A stretch of 64,000 nucleotides of DNA from JACDAN01 sp963827705 (GCA_963827705.1 CAWHBN010000022.1:186001-250000); one strand, 5' to 3'. Shown: positions 17,300 through 26,564, numbered from the stretch's first letter. The notes: generated from the sequence alone by a model not told the origin. Program-made: numbers and translations.

Positions 17300-17917
17300 A
17301 TGCCCTTCGAGCTTCCCCCGCTGCCGTACGACTACACGGCGCTCGAGCCGCACATCGACGAGCAGACGATGCGCCTCCACCACGACAAGCATCACCAGGC
17401 CTATGTCGACAACGCGAACAAGGCGCTGGCCGGCACCCAGTGGGAGGACAACTCCGTCGAGTCCGTGCTTGCAGCGCTCGACGCGATGCCTGAGGAGATC
17501 CGCACCACCGTCCGCAACAACGCCGGCGGGCATGCCAACCACACGCTGTTCTGGGAGATCATGAGCCCCGACGGAGGCGGCGAGCCCGAGGGCGACCTCA
17601 AGGCCGCGATCGACGACACGTTCGGCTCGGTCGACGAGTTGAAGGCGTTGGTCAACGACGGCGGCGTCAAGCGCTTCGGCAGCGGCTGGACCTGGCTCGT
17701 GCACGACGGAACCGACCTCGCCGTCTACTCCACTCCCAACCAGGACAGCCCGGTCATGCAGAGCGACGAGCCGCTCCTCGGCATCGACGTCTGGGAGCAC
17801 GCGTACTACCTCTCCTACCAGAACAGGCGCCCGGAATACCTGGAAATTTGGTGGAACTGCGTACACTGGGCGGAGGTAGCACGCAGGTTCGAACAGGCTG
17901 ACAGGCGCCGAAGCTAA
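17300..17917 (+). CDS. sodA: superoxide dismutase (Fe/Mn)
   Basis: A 205-residue cytoplasmic superoxide dismutase that converts superoxide to peroxide. It begins PFELPPLPYDYTALEPHI. The metal ligands are His27 in RLHHDKHHQAY, His near residue 82 in GGHANHTLFW, and Asp and His in DVWEHAYYLSY. The signature WEHAYYL is present. A strong GAGAGGAGAG Shine-Dalgarno precedes the ATG. Mn versus Fe cannot be assigned from sequence alone. It stands as a single gene next to tRNA-Lys. Confidence 0.95.
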   Translation: MPFELPPLPYDYTALEPHIDEQTMRLHHDKHHQAYVDNANKALAGTQWEDNSVESVLAALDAMPEEIRTTVRNNAGGHANHTLFWEIMSPDGGGEPEGDLKAAIDDTFGSVDELKALVNDGGVKRFGSGWTWLVHDGTDLAVYSTPNQDSPVMQSDEPLLGIDVWEHAYYLSYQNRRPEYLEIWWNCVHWAEVARRFEQADRRRS

Positions 17918-17977
17918 AGAGGACTCTTTAGCGGCCGAGACAGCCACAGACCCTTCTTTCGAGGGAGGTGCATGTGG

Positions 17978-18829
17978 ATGAAGAGGACTGCGGCCGCAAC
18001 ATTCCTCGTATCGCTCCTGCTCGCCCCCGGTGCGTGGGCGGCGGGTAATCCCGACGTCGCTGCCCTTCAGGTCGGGCTTCGTCAGCGAGGGTTCTACGGC
18101 GGCACCGTCGACGGCGTGCTCGGGCCGGACACCGTCTCGGCCGTGCGCAGGCTCCAGCGCCGCGCGCGCCTGGCCGTCGACGGCGTCCCTGGACCACGCA
18201 CGAAGAAGGCTCTCGGCCGGTTCGGGAGGAAGCCTCGTCTCGGCGGACGGGTCCTGGCTCCGGGCTCGCGCGGCTGGGACGTCGCGGCGCTGCAGTTCGC
18301 TATGGCCTCGCACGGATTCCCGTCCGGCAGGCTGGACGGGCTGTTCGGTGCCTCCACGGCCAAGGCGCTCCGCAACTTCCAGGGCTGGGCGGGCCTGCAG
18401 GCCGACGGCGTCGCCGGGCCTGCGGTTGTCGCCGCCCTCAGAGCCGCGCCGCCGAGCTGTCCCATCTCGCTGGCGTCTCCCGTTGCGTCCGCCTACTCCG
18501 ACGTCTTCGGTCCCCGCGGCAACCGCTTCCACACGGGCATCGACTATCCCGGCCAGTCGGGAACGTCGGTCTTCGCCGCGGCGTCGGGCCGAGTCACGTT
18601 CGCCGGCTTCAGCCTCGGAGGCTGGGGCAACCTCGTGACGATCTCGCACGGAGGCGGCACGCGCACGATGTACGCCCACCTCTCACGGGTCGGGGTCCGA
18701 GTCGGTCAGTACGTCCAGTCCGGCCGGCGCATCGGCAGGATCGGATCGAGCGGGAACTCCACGGGGCCGCACCTGCACTTCGAGGTGCGGGTCCGCGGTG
18801 CCGCCGTCGACCCGATGACCGGGCTCTAA
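17978..18829 (+). CDS. secreted M23 peptidase with two peptidoglycan-binding domains
   Basis: About 283 residues: signal peptide (residues 1-22), two tandem PG_binding_1 modules (NPDVAALQVGLRQRGFYGG and WDVAALQFAMASHGFPSG), then an M23 endopeptidase domain with HTGIDYPG, the metal-binding YAHLS and GPHLHFEV. The expected role is cleavage of peptidoglycan cross-bridges. The ATG at 17978 lies 9 nt after a GGGAGGTG Shine-Dalgarno, and an in-frame ATG at 17972 is too close to it. It ends convergent to the histidine kinase remnant. Confidence 0.88.
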   Translation: MKRTAAATFLVSLLLAPGAWAAGNPDVAALQVGLRQRGFYGGTVDGVLGPDTVSAVRRLQRRARLAVDGVPGPRTKKALGRFGRKPRLGGRVLAPGSRGWDVAALQFAMASHGFPSGRLDGLFGASTAKALRNFQGWAGLQADGVAGPAVVAALRAAPPSCPISLASPVASAYSDVFGPRGNRFHTGIDYPGQSGTSVFAAASGRVTFAGFSLGGWGNLVTISHGGGTRTMYAHLSRVGVRVGQYVQSGRRIGRIGSSGNSTGPHLHFEVRVRGAAVDPMTGL

Positions 18830-18857
18830 GGCGCCGACTGGGCGCCGCCCCGTGGCT

Positions 18858-19593
18858 TCAGGCGGCGAACTCGCGCGGCAGCTCGAAGTGGAAGCAGGCG
18901 CCGGACGGCTCGGCCGGCTCGTAGCGAACGTCGCCGCCGAGCGCCTTCGCATAGGACTTCGCGATCGCCAGGCCGAGGCCGGCCCCCTGTCGCCTCGGTG
19001 TCGTTTCCTCAGCCTGTGAGAACCGCTCGAAGAGAAGGGGAACGAACTCGTCGGGCACGCCCGGGCCATGGTCGAGCGACGATCAGATCCATGACCTCGT
19101 TCCCGTGTGTGCGCACCTCGATCGGAGGCTCGCCGTACCGCAGAGCGTTCGTCAAGAGGTTCCCGATCACTCGCTCGAAGGCGTGCGGGTCGGTGACGAC
19201 CTCGAGCGCGGGCTCCACGCCGACGTCAACGTCGTCGACCCGCTCGGGTGCGATGCGGGCCAACAGGTCCTCGATGCGCTCGCGCGGGTGGAATCGCTCC
19301 GGCATCAACGCGAATGCCTGCGCGTCGAGCCGGGAGAGATCGAGCAGCTGATCCGTCAGCTCGGCGAGCCGACAACTGTGCTCGTAGAGCGTCTTACGAA
19401 GGTCGGTGAGCTGCTCGGCGGCGAGCTCGTTCCCGCGGAGGTGGAGGGTCGTCGCGATGCCGTGGACGACCGAGATCGGGGTTCGCAGCTCATGGGACGC
19501 GAGCGTGACGAACTGCGTCTTGAGCTCGTCGAGCTTCTCCAGCTCGGCGAGCCTCGACTCGAGCTCCGCGATCCTGTGGTCGGCCTGCGCCAA
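18858..19593 (-). pseudogene. sensorless histidine kinase, frameshifted in the ATPase domain
   Basis: From the TTG at 19593 the frame gives a short coiled coil, the H-box SHELRTPISVVHG, and the N-box DPHAFERVIGNLLTNALRYG. Near 19070-19082 the frame breaks: the D-box DHGPGVPDEF and the G-box QGAGLGLAIAK continue in another frame to 18858. Restoring two bases (a CG) would give a continuous kinase core of about 245 residues. No sensor or membrane segment is present, and no response regulator is adjacent. It is either a degenerate gene or a sequence error. Confidence 0.78.
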
Positions 19594-19645
19594 GGCGAGT
19601 GAGGGCAGGCGCGGACGGACTGGCCGCCCGCGCAGCCGTTCTCCC

Positions 19646-19867
19646 TCAGGCTGGGGGCGGGCCCTCTTCGACGTAGGTCGACCGGCGACGGCCTCCCATG
19701 CCGCCCCAGCTGGACCAGAACATCATCGACAGAATCAATCCCAGTGAGCCGATGACGATCAGGATCACGCCGATGGCGTCCTCGCTGATGCCTGCGACGT
19801 CGCTCTGCAGACCCCAGATGAGAATCGCCCCCACGGCGATCAGCAACAGGCTTACTCCGAGTCCCAT
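19646..19867 (-). CDS. small two-helix membrane protein (DUF6458-like)
   Basis: A 73-residue protein with two predicted membrane helices (GVSLLLIAVGAILIWGL and AIGVILIVIGSLGLILSMMF), a short polar hairpin between them and a GG/RRR-rich tail. It matches the layout of the DUF6458 proteins of actinobacteria, whose function is unknown. The ATG at 19867 is preceded by AAAGGAGG at ideal distance. It is divergent from the cox operon, so the promoters of both lie within about 100 bp. Confidence 0.75.
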   Translation of the reverse strand: MGLGVSLLLIAVGAILIWGLQSDVAGISEDAIGVILIVIGSLGLILSMMFWSSWGGMGGRRRSTYVEEGPPPA

Positions 19868-19969
19868 TCGATGCCTCCTTTTGGCGGTTGCGTCGAGCGG
19901 GACGCCCTGCGCAACCGCGGCCTGTGTACCCGCTCCGGCCTCGCGACTAACTCGGTAGGCTCGCGGGCG

Positions 19970-20755
19970 GTGCGCGCCGGGTCCCTGATCAAGGTTCTCC
20001 TGGTTTCCCTCGTGTTCGCCGCGCTTGCGACGGCGGTCGCCGTCTTCATCCCCTGGCTCCCGGAACAGTCGTCGAAAGAGGCGGAGCGGATCGACTTCGT
20101 CTTCTGGTTCGTGACCGCGATCTGCATCGGGATCTTCGCCGTCGTGGCGGGGATCAGCGTCTACTCGTTCTTCAAGTTCCGGGCCAGGCCGGACGACGAC
20201 TCCGACGGCCCGCCGGTCCACGGTCACACCGGGATCGAGATCGCTTGGACGGCCGTCCCGCTGGTTCTCGTGATCGCGATGATCAGCGTCAGCTCCATCG
20301 CGCTCGTGCGGAACGACCGCGTGCCCGACAATGCGCTTCGCGTCGAGGTCTGGGGCCAGCAGTACGCCTGGACGTTCCTCTATCCGCCTGCCGGGAAGGT
20401 GCCGGGCGAGGACGAGATGGCGTGCGTCGAGCGCGACGCGGGCCGGATCGTCGATGGCTGCAAGGCTTCGCCGAACCTCCGCCTCCCCGTCGGTCGCGGG
20501 ACACGCCTGTATCTCTCGGCCCGCGACGTGATCCACTCGTTCTGGGTTCCGGAGTTCCGGCAGAAGCAGGACGCCGTGCCGGGGATCACGACCCAGATCA
20601 CGATCACTCCGACCAAGACCGGCAGCTACCGCCTGATCTGCACCGAGCTCTGCGGGCTCGGCCACGCCCTGATGCGGACCCGGGCGATCGTCACTTCCCC
20701 GGCCGACTTTGAACGCTGGTTATCGTCGCGCACCACTCCAGGGGGCATGAGCTAG
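19970..20755 (+). CDS. ctaC: cytochrome c oxidase subunit II
   Basis: Subunit II of an aa3-type oxidase, anchored with the CuA site outside. Two N-terminal helices (LIKVLLVSLVFAALATAVAVF and FVFWFVTAICIGIFAVVAGISVY) are followed by GIEIAWTAVPLVLV. CuA ligands are His in SARDVIHSFWVPEF and the loop CTELCGLGH plus M in ALMRTRA. The GTG at 19970 was chosen because it starts just before the first helix, with earlier codons looking non-coding. No cytochrome c domain is fused. It is the first gene of the cox operon. Confidence 0.9.
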   Translation: MRAGSLIKVLLVSLVFAALATAVAVFIPWLPEQSSKEAERIDFVFWFVTAICIGIFAVVAGISVYSFFKFRARPDDDSDGPPVHGHTGIEIAWTAVPLVLVIAMISVSSIALVRNDRVPDNALRVEVWGQQYAWTFLYPPAGKVPGEDEMACVERDAGRIVDGCKASPNLRLPVGRGTRLYLSARDVIHSFWVPEFRQKQDAVPGITTQITITPTKTGSYRLICTELCGLGHALMRTRAIVTSPADFERWLSSRTTPGGMS

Positions 20756-20855
20756 TGCTCCCCCCAGTGGTACACGCCTGCCTCTGGCCCGCGATCACGC
20801 GGCGCCAGAACCCACCCTCCTCCTCACCCAGGCTGACTAGCCTTGGCTCGTCCGA

Positions 20856-22868
20856 GTGCGGCCTCTGGCTTGGTGCTCGCGACCCAGAGACTGGGCAGCA
20901 CCACTGGGAGGAACACTGACGACCGTCCACGACCAGACCGAAGAGCACGAGGCGCCCGCGGCGCCGCGCCCGCGGCGGACCGGCCTCTGGCGGCTGCTGG
21001 CGCCGGGCTGGCTCCGCGCGATCTGGATGACCGCGCTCTTCGGCGCGCTCGGCGTCGGCCTCGTAGTCGGCCTCCGGGCCCTCGCCGGGTGGCGTCCGAT
21101 CATCGACTGGGAGCCGATCATCACGGCGGCGTTCCTCACTGCGGCGCCACTCGGTTTCCTCGCCGGTCTCGGGGCCTTCGACTACTGGCTCCGCTGGGCC
21201 TTCGGATTTCCGACGCAGCCCGAGGACCACTCAGGTCACGGTGCCAAGCGCTGGACCGACTACTTCCGGATCAACACCGACCACAAGGTGATCGGAATCC
21301 AGTACGTCGTGACCACGGTCTTCTTCTTCCTCGTAGGCGGGATGCTGGCGATGCTCGTTCGCGCAGAGCTCGCGCAGCCCGAAGCGGACTTCGTCGACTC
21401 TCAGACCTACAACGAGCTCTTCACGGCGCACGCGGCGCTGATGATCTTCCTGTTCGTGATCCCGGCCTTCGCCGGGCTGGCGAACTACGTCCTGCCGATC
21501 ATGATCGGCGCGCCCGACATGGCGTTCCCGCGCCTGAACGCCCTGTCGTACTGGCTGCTGCCCATCGCCGGAACGATGATGATGACGAGCTTCTTCTTCC
21601 CGGGCTTCGGCGCCGGCTGGACGAACTACGCGCCGCTTTCGGTCGACCAGCCGTTCGGAAACGTCTTCTTCTCGATGGCGGTCCAGTGGGCCGGTGCGTC
21701 GTCGATCATGACCGCGCTCAACTTCCTGGTCACCATCATCACGATGCGGGCGCCGGGCATGACCTTCTGGCGCATGCCGCTCCTCGTCTGGGCGAACTTC
21801 ACGACCTCGCTGCTCGTCGTGATCGCGACGCCGTTCATCGCCGGCTCGCAGTTCTTCGTGATGTTCGACCGCGTCATGCACACGCACTTCTTCGACGTGG
21901 TCAACGGCGGCTACCCGCTCGGGTATCAGCACATCTTCTGGTTCTACTCGCACCCGGCCGTCTACATCATGATGCTGCCCGGGTTTGGGATCGCCTCGGA
22001 GGTGATCTCGACGATGTCGCGCAAGCCGATCTTCGGCTACCGGCTGATGGCCCTTTCGCTGGTCGCGATCCTGATCCTGGGCTTCTCGGTCTGGGCTCAC
22101 CACATGTTCGTCGCCGGGATGGCGCCCTGGTTGCGGATCCCGATGATGATCACGACGCTGCTGATCGCGGTCCCGACGGGGATCAAGGTCTTCTCCTGGC
22201 TCGCGACCACCTGGGAGGGGAGGATCAACTTCGCGACGCCGATGTTATGGGCGCTCGGGTTCGTCTCCATGTTCGTGATCGGCGGCCTGTCGGGGATCTT
22301 CCTCGGCGCGGTCCCGATCGACATCGCCACCTCGGACACGTACTTCGTCGTCGCGCACATCCACTACGTGCTGCTCGGAGGCTCGCTGTTCACGATCTTC
22401 GCCGGGTTCTACTACTGGTTCCCGAAGATGACTGGTCGGATGTACAACGAGACACTCGGGAAGGTGCACTTCTGGATGACGTTCGTCGCCTTCAACGCGA
22501 CCTTCTTCCCGATGCACATCATCGGCGTCCAGGGCCAGCCGAGACGCGTCTACACGTACGAGGATCAGTTCAGCAACTGGAACTTCTTCATCTCGATCGC
22601 GGGGTTCGTGCTCGGCGCGTCGTTCATCGTCTTCATCTACAACATGGTCGTGAGCTGGGCGCGCGGGCCGCTGGCGCCGGCAAACCCGTGGCGGGCCAAC
22701 ACGCTCGAGTGGCAGGTCTCGTCGCCGCCGCCCATCTTCAACTTCGATGAGATTCCGCAGGTGGTCGGGAACCCGTACGAGTACGGCGTGCCGGGCGCGA
22801 AGCACGCGATCCTGAACGGCGATCGCGAGACCGCGGCCGAGACGGCGACCGAGGAGGTGCGCCGGTGA
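20856..22868 (+). CDS. ctaD: cytochrome c oxidase subunit I
   Basis: Catalytic subunit of the proton-pumping oxidase. YNELFTAHAALMIFLF holds the low-spin heme a His. WFYSHPAVYIMMLPGFGIASEV holds the CuB His cross-linked to Tyr, HHMFVAGM the two further CuB His, and VAHIHYVLLGG the heme a3 region. The core starts near TDYFRINTDHKVIGIQY. It is preceded by two extra predicted helices (residues about 50-110) that standard subunit I lacks. The GTG at 20856 is uncertain; a GGGAGG at 20915 suggests a start near 20926. The stop overlaps the next gene (GTGA). Confidence 0.92.
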   Translation: MRPLAWCSRPRDWAAPLGGTLTTVHDQTEEHEAPAAPRPRRTGLWRLLAPGWLRAIWMTALFGALGVGLVVGLRALAGWRPIIDWEPIITAAFLTAAPLGFLAGLGAFDYWLRWAFGFPTQPEDHSGHGAKRWTDYFRINTDHKVIGIQYVVTTVFFFLVGGMLAMLVRAELAQPEADFVDSQTYNELFTAHAALMIFLFVIPAFAGLANYVLPIMIGAPDMAFPRLNALSYWLLPIAGTMMMTSFFFPGFGAGWTNYAPLSVDQPFGNVFFSMAVQWAGASSIMTALNFLVTIITMRAPGMTFWRMPLLVWANFTTSLLVVIATPFIAGSQFFVMFDRVMHTHFFDVVNGGYPLGYQHIFWFYSHPAVYIMMLPGFGIASEVISTMSRKPIFGYRLMALSLVAILILGFSVWAHHMFVAGMAPWLRIPMMITTLLIAVPTGIKVFSWLATTWEGRINFATPMLWALGFVSMFVIGGLSGIFLGAVPIDIATSDTYFVVAHIHYVLLGGSLFTIFAGFYYWFPKMTGRMYNETLGKVHFWMTFVAFNATFFPMHIIGVQGQPRRVYTYEDQFSNWNFFISIAGFVLGASFIVFIYNMVVSWARGPLAPANPWRANTLEWQVSSPPPIFNFDEIPQVVGNPYEYGVPGAKHAILNGDRETAAETATEEVRR

Positions 22869-23722
22869 GGCACCTGCTCGTCGTCGCGAACGAAACGGTC
22901 GCAGGTGGCGGGCTGATCGACGCCGTCAAGCGGAAGGCGAAGGAACAGGACGTCGAGCTCGTCACCGTCCTCGCCCCGGTGTCGACGCCAGAGGCCGGCT
23001 ACGTCGTCTACGAGGACACGCGCCGTGCCGCCGCAGGGCGGCGCCTCGATCGCACGCTGGCGCAGCTGCGCGAAGCCGGCATCCCGGCGCACGGCCTCGT
23101 GCTCGAGACCGACCCCGAGTCCGCGGTCAGGGACGCTTTCGGGATGCTCGATCCGCCTCCGACCGACATCATCGTTTCGACCCATCCGATTCAGAAGTCG
23201 GGTTGGCTGCGCAAGAACGTCGTCGACCGGATCAAGAAAGCCGCGGGCGACGTCCCCGTCGAGCACGTCGTCGTCGACGACTCGGACGGAGAGGGGATGA
23301 GCAACGTGCTCGTCGTCGCCAACGAGACGGTGGTCGGCAAGGCGCTGATCGACAGGATCCGAGAGCGCGCCGAGCGGGGCCCGGCGAGCTTCCTGATCGT
23401 CTCGCCGCAGAGCGACCCGAGCCAGTCGGCCCATCCTGAGGCCGAACGCCGGCTTCGGCGCGCGCTGTCCGAGTTGCGCGGAGCCGGGATCGACGCACAC
23501 GGTCAGATCGCGCACCCCGACCCCTACACGGCGGCGATGCAGGCGATCGAGGATGAGCGCGTGGACGAGGTCATCGTCTCGACATTCGAGCCCTCGCGGT
23601 CGCTGTGGATGCGCCGTGACCTCGTAGAGCGGCTGAAGAACGACGCCAAGGTCCCAGTCGAGCACGTCGCAATCGCACCCGAGGAGGTCGGCGCGGACCC
23701 GCCGGTGGTGACCGCCGAGTGA
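22865..23722 (+). CDS. tandem universal-stress-like domain protein in the cox operon
   Basis: 285 residues made of two copies of one alpha/beta domain (about 1-143 and 144-285). Each opens with a strand ending in VVANETV, has a D.I..RA helix, a mid-domain RRL.R.L..LR.AGI..HG segment, a strand (DIIVSTHP / EVIVSTFEP) with a following S.W and ends VPVEHV. The layout resembles UspA/HUP domains, but the ATP-binding G-2x-G-9x-G-S/T motif is not evident. It is locked between subunits I and III by GTGA overlaps on both sides, so it is made with the oxidase. Its function is unknown. Confidence 0.65.
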   Translation: MRHLLVVANETVAGGGLIDAVKRKAKEQDVELVTVLAPVSTPEAGYVVYEDTRRAAAGRRLDRTLAQLREAGIPAHGLVLETDPESAVRDAFGMLDPPPTDIIVSTHPIQKSGWLRKNVVDRIKKAAGDVPVEHVVVDDSDGEGMSNVLVVANETVVGKALIDRIRERAERGPASFLIVSPQSDPSQSAHPEAERRLRRALSELRGAGIDAHGQIAHPDPYTAAMQAIEDERVDEVIVSTFEPSRSLWMRRDLVERLKNDAKVPVEHVAIAPEEVGADPPVVTAE

Positions 23723-24318
23723 GCGCTCACGCAGAGGCCCAGCACGCGCTGCATCCGCCCGAGGCGCACCGGAGCTCGAGAGTCGATGCGCCGACGCTCG
23801 GGATGCTCCTCTTCATCGCCTCGGAGATCATGCTCTTCGGGTCGTTCTTCACGGCCTACTTCTTCGTCCGCACCAGCGGCAACGCCGAGTGGCCGCTCGA
23901 GCCCTTCCACCTTCCGGTCTTCGTTGCCGGTGTGAACACGGCCATCCTGGTCACCTCGAGCTTCACGATCCACTGGGCGCTCCAGTCGATCAAGCGTGGC
24001 AACCGTGCGGGTCTCCAGGCAGGGCTCGTCCTCACCCTCGCGCTCGGCACCACGTTCCTGATCACGCAGATGCTCGAGTACGCGCGGGTCGGGTTCTCGC
24101 CGGCGGACGGCGCGTTCGGGACGATCTTCTTCGGGCTGACGGGCCTCCACGGCGCTCACGTCTTCGTCGGGCTGACAATCCTGGCCTTCGCCACGATCAG
24201 GGCGTTCCGCGGTCACTTCAGCGAGTCGCATCACCACGGTGTCGAGATCCCCGGGATCTATTGGCACTTCGTGGACGTAATGTGGATCGTGGTGTACACG
24301 ACGATCTACCTCTTGTAG
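23719..24318 (+). CDS. ctaE: cytochrome c oxidase subunit III
   Basis: A 199-residue membrane subunit with five predicted helices. Typical stretches are LLFIASEIMLFGSFFTAYFF, FGLTGLHGAHVFVGL and GIYWHFVDVMWIVVYTTIYLL. Its length is right for the short actinobacterial type. The GTG start overlaps the stop of the stress-domain gene. Subunit IV is not recognisable, although the short membrane ORF that follows could stand in for it. Confidence 0.9.
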   Translation: MSAHAEAQHALHPPEAHRSSRVDAPTLGMLLFIASEIMLFGSFFTAYFFVRTSGNAEWPLEPFHLPVFVAGVNTAILVTSSFTIHWALQSIKRGNRAGLQAGLVLTLALGTTFLITQMLEYARVGFSPADGAFGTIFFGLTGLHGAHVFVGLTILAFATIRAFRGHFSESHHHGVEIPGIYWHFVDVMWIVVYTTIYLL

Positions 24319-24324
24319 GACGGC

Positions 24325-24478
24325 GTGCGGAATCCGTTTCGGAGTGAGGCAGACGCGTTCCGGTTGGTGCTGCTCGCGGTCGGCTACTTCGCGCTGATCG
24401 TCATTGCGGCCGCGATCAACACGTGGCTCGGCGTCGCCGTCTTCGTGCTGCTGACGCTCCTCGGAGATCGCCTGGGTC
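24325..24478 (+). CDS. short membrane segment, probably N-terminal part of the next gene
   Basis: From a GTG 6 nt after ctaE the frame gives about 50 residues with two hydrophobic stretches (AFRLVLLAVGYFALIVIAAAI and TWLGVAVFVLLTLL). After that the same frame runs out of phase across the next gene with composition typical of noise. In the next gene's own frame, EIAWVMKARREPP directly precedes its ATG and would read as the natural continuation. One extra base near 24460 would reconcile them into one membrane-anchored stress-domain protein. The alternative is a tiny cox-associated membrane protein. Confidence 0.5.
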
Positions 24479-24988
24479 ATGAAGGCGCGCCGCGAGCCGC
24501 CGCAGCGGGCCGTGATCCGGCCGAGCGCGCCGGGCGAGCGCCGCATCCTCGTGATCGCGAACGAGACGGTCGGCGGGTCCCCGCTTCGCGATGTGATCCA
24601 CCGGCGGGCGGAAGGCGTCGAGGAGCTCGTCCGCGTCGTCTGCCCGGCGCTGATGTCGCCGGTTCGCTACTTCGCGTCGGACGAGGACGGGCCGAGAGCG
24701 GCGGCGCAGGAACGGCTCGAGCGAAGCCTCGAGCGGCTGCGCGAGCTCGGCGTCACGGCGGAGGGCGAGGTGGGTGACGCCGATCCCCTCCAGGCGATCG
24801 AGGACGGGTTACGAACCTTCGGCGCCGACGAGGTGATCATCTCGACGCATCCCGAGGGCCGCTCGGTGTGGCTCGAGAAGGGCGTAGTGAGCGCCGCGAG
24901 AGAGCGCTTCGACGTCCCGATCACGCACGTCGTCGTCGATCTCGAAGCCGAAGCAGAGCGCGAACAGGTCGACGCGGAACGGGCCTAG
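24479..24988 (+). CDS. third universal-stress-like domain of the cox operon
   Basis: A single domain of 169 residues, related to the two domains at 22865-23722. It has RRILVIANETVGGSPLRDVIHRRA, RLERSLERLRELGV, DEVIISTHPEGRSVWLEKGVV and VPITHVVVD. The first 20 residues (KARREPPQRAVIRPSAPGE) look like a cytoplasmic linker after a membrane helix. The ATG at 24479 may therefore be internal to a longer, frameshifted gene starting at 24325. The function is unknown. Last gene of the cox cluster. Confidence 0.6.
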   Translation: MKARREPPQRAVIRPSAPGERRILVIANETVGGSPLRDVIHRRAEGVEELVRVVCPALMSPVRYFASDEDGPRAAAQERLERSLERLRELGVTAEGEVGDADPLQAIEDGLRTFGADEVIISTHPEGRSVWLEKGVVSAARERFDVPITHVVVDLEAEAEREQVDAERA

Positions 24989-25018
24989 AGCTCCGGATTG
25001 ATCTTGGAGGCCGGTGCG

Positions 25019-26521
25019 CTACGCCGGCGCGGGTGGTCCGAACCAGGTGGTCAGCGAGTCAGGGAGCCCCGCGTAGGTTGAGTCGTCTCCCACCCAGGCG
25101 ACGTATCCGTCGGGCCGAATCGCGACGGCGGTGGGAGCAGGGACCTCGCCAAGTACCGGAAGCTCCCACAGACCTCGGTATTGGGCGTCGATCAGCTGGA
25201 CCCGATCCGCCCACGGAGTGATGTCGAAGCCGCCGGGCTCGCCGAGGTTGAGCAGCACCGGGCGGGCATCGTGCAGCAGGGTGAACAGCCGTAGCGGGCC
25301 GTTGGCGATGACCAGGTCGAGATCCGGCACGCGGCGGCCGAGCAGCGGGTGGCCCTCGCCCAGGTCGTAGTGAATGTCGAGGCCGGACATCATCGCGGCG
25401 AACCGCTTGCGCGGCTCGTCCATGCTCAGCAGCTCCGACACCGTGTCGCGCAACGCCTCGATGCGATCGTCGACGCGCATGAGCGCGACCTGCGCCATCG
25501 TGTTGCGCAGCACGCGGGCAGCGACCGGGTGGCGCTCGGCCTGGTAGGTGTCCAGCAGGCTTTCCGGCGCTGTCCGGTTGACCACCTGCGCCAGCTTCCA
25601 GCCCAGGTTCACCGCATCCTGCACACCGGTGTTGAGGCCCTGCCCACCGACGGGCGAATGCACGTGCGCCGCGTCGCCGGCCAGCAGGACCCGTCTCTCG
25701 CGGTAGGCCGCGGCCTGCCGCGTCATGTCGGTGAACCTGGAGATCGAGGTGGGACTGTGGATCCCGTAGTCGGTCCCGTAAACGGCGATGAGCGCCTCGC
25801 TGAGCTCTCGCAGGGTGGGTTCGGTCGTGGCTCCGACGTGCTCTTCGGCCACCCCGACCCGCACCGGGCCCCGGTCCGCGTAGACCACCTGGCCGTCGCG
25901 GATCTCGTACTCCACCCGACCGATGCCATGGACGCCGCGGGCGTCGCGGCGGATGCCCAACTCGGGCTCCTCGGCCATCTCGGCCTCGGCGATCAGGCTG
26001 CTCGTCGTCGGATCCCACCCGGGGAACTCGATGCCCGCTGCTTTCCGGACGACGCTGCGTCCTCCGTCGCACCCGATGAGGTACTCCGCCCGCAGCGGCT
26101 GGCCGTCGGACAGCTCGACGTCGACGCCGGTGTCGTCCTGCGCGAATCCCGTCACCTCACGTTCGCGATAGATCGGTACTTCGAGCTCGTCGACCCAGCC
26201 GGCCAGGATGCGCTCGATGTGGTTCTGCCACAACCCGAGCCCGTAGGGATGCCGGGTGGGAAAGTCGCTGATATCCAACGCAGTCCCGGCGAACGCCGCG
26301 ACCTGCGCCTCCTGCCCTTCGGACAGGAACCGATCCGCGATTCCACGCTGGTCGAGGACCTCGATGGTGCGTGAGTGCAGACCGCCCGCGCGCGAGCCGG
26401 GGAGGTCCTGGCTGGCGCGACGCTCGATGATCGCAATGTCGACCTTCGCCAACGCCAACTCGCCCGCCAGCATCAGCCCTGTCGGACCGCCGCCGGCGAT
26501 TACCACTTCATGCCCGGTCAT
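25019..26521 (-). CDS. FAD-dependent aromatic monooxygenase (PHBH family)
   Basis: A 500-residue flavoprotein hydroxylase. EVVIAGGGPTGLMLAGELA binds the FAD adenylate, GCDGGRSVVRKAAG is the DG motif, and GDAAHVHSPVGGQGLNTGVQDAVNLGWKLA the second FAD motif. The C-terminal 120 residues look like the thioredoxin-like domain of phenol or anthracycline hydroxylases (DLDLVIANGPLRLF, VQLIDA, AVAIRPDGYVAWV). The substrate is probably an aromatic or polyketide compound. It stands alone and convergent to the cox operon. The sequence suggests metabolism or inactivation of an aromatic compound but does not show which. Confidence 0.8.
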   Translation of the reverse strand: MTGHEVVIAGGGPTGLMLAGELALAKVDIAIIERRASQDLPGSRAGGLHSRTIEVLDQRGIADRFLSEGQEAQVAAFAGTALDISDFPTRHPYGLGLWQNHIERILAGWVDELEVPIYREREVTGFAQDDTGVDVELSDGQPLRAEYLIGCDGGRSVVRKAAGIEFPGWDPTTSSLIAEAEMAEEPELGIRRDARGVHGIGRVEYEIRDGQVVYADRGPVRVGVAEEHVGATTEPTLRELSEALIAVYGTDYGIHSPTSISRFTDMTRQAAAYRERRVLLAGDAAHVHSPVGGQGLNTGVQDAVNLGWKLAQVVNRTAPESLLDTYQAERHPVAARVLRNTMAQVALMRVDDRIEALRDTVSELLSMDEPRKRFAAMMSGLDIHYDLGEGHPLLGRRVPDLDLVIANGPLRLFTLLHDARPVLLNLGEPGGFDITPWADRVQLIDAQYRGLWELPVLGEVPAPTAVAIRPDGYVAWVGDDSTYAGLPDSLTTWFGPPAPA

Positions 26522-26564
26522 CGCCAGACCCCGCGCACTTCGCTCCCCGCGAGAGCGCGTTGCC

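Noticed and set aside
20843..22750. Long plus-strand frame across the cytochrome oxidase subunit I gene
   Set aside because: Arg-rich shadow of ctaD in another frame, with no conserved content.
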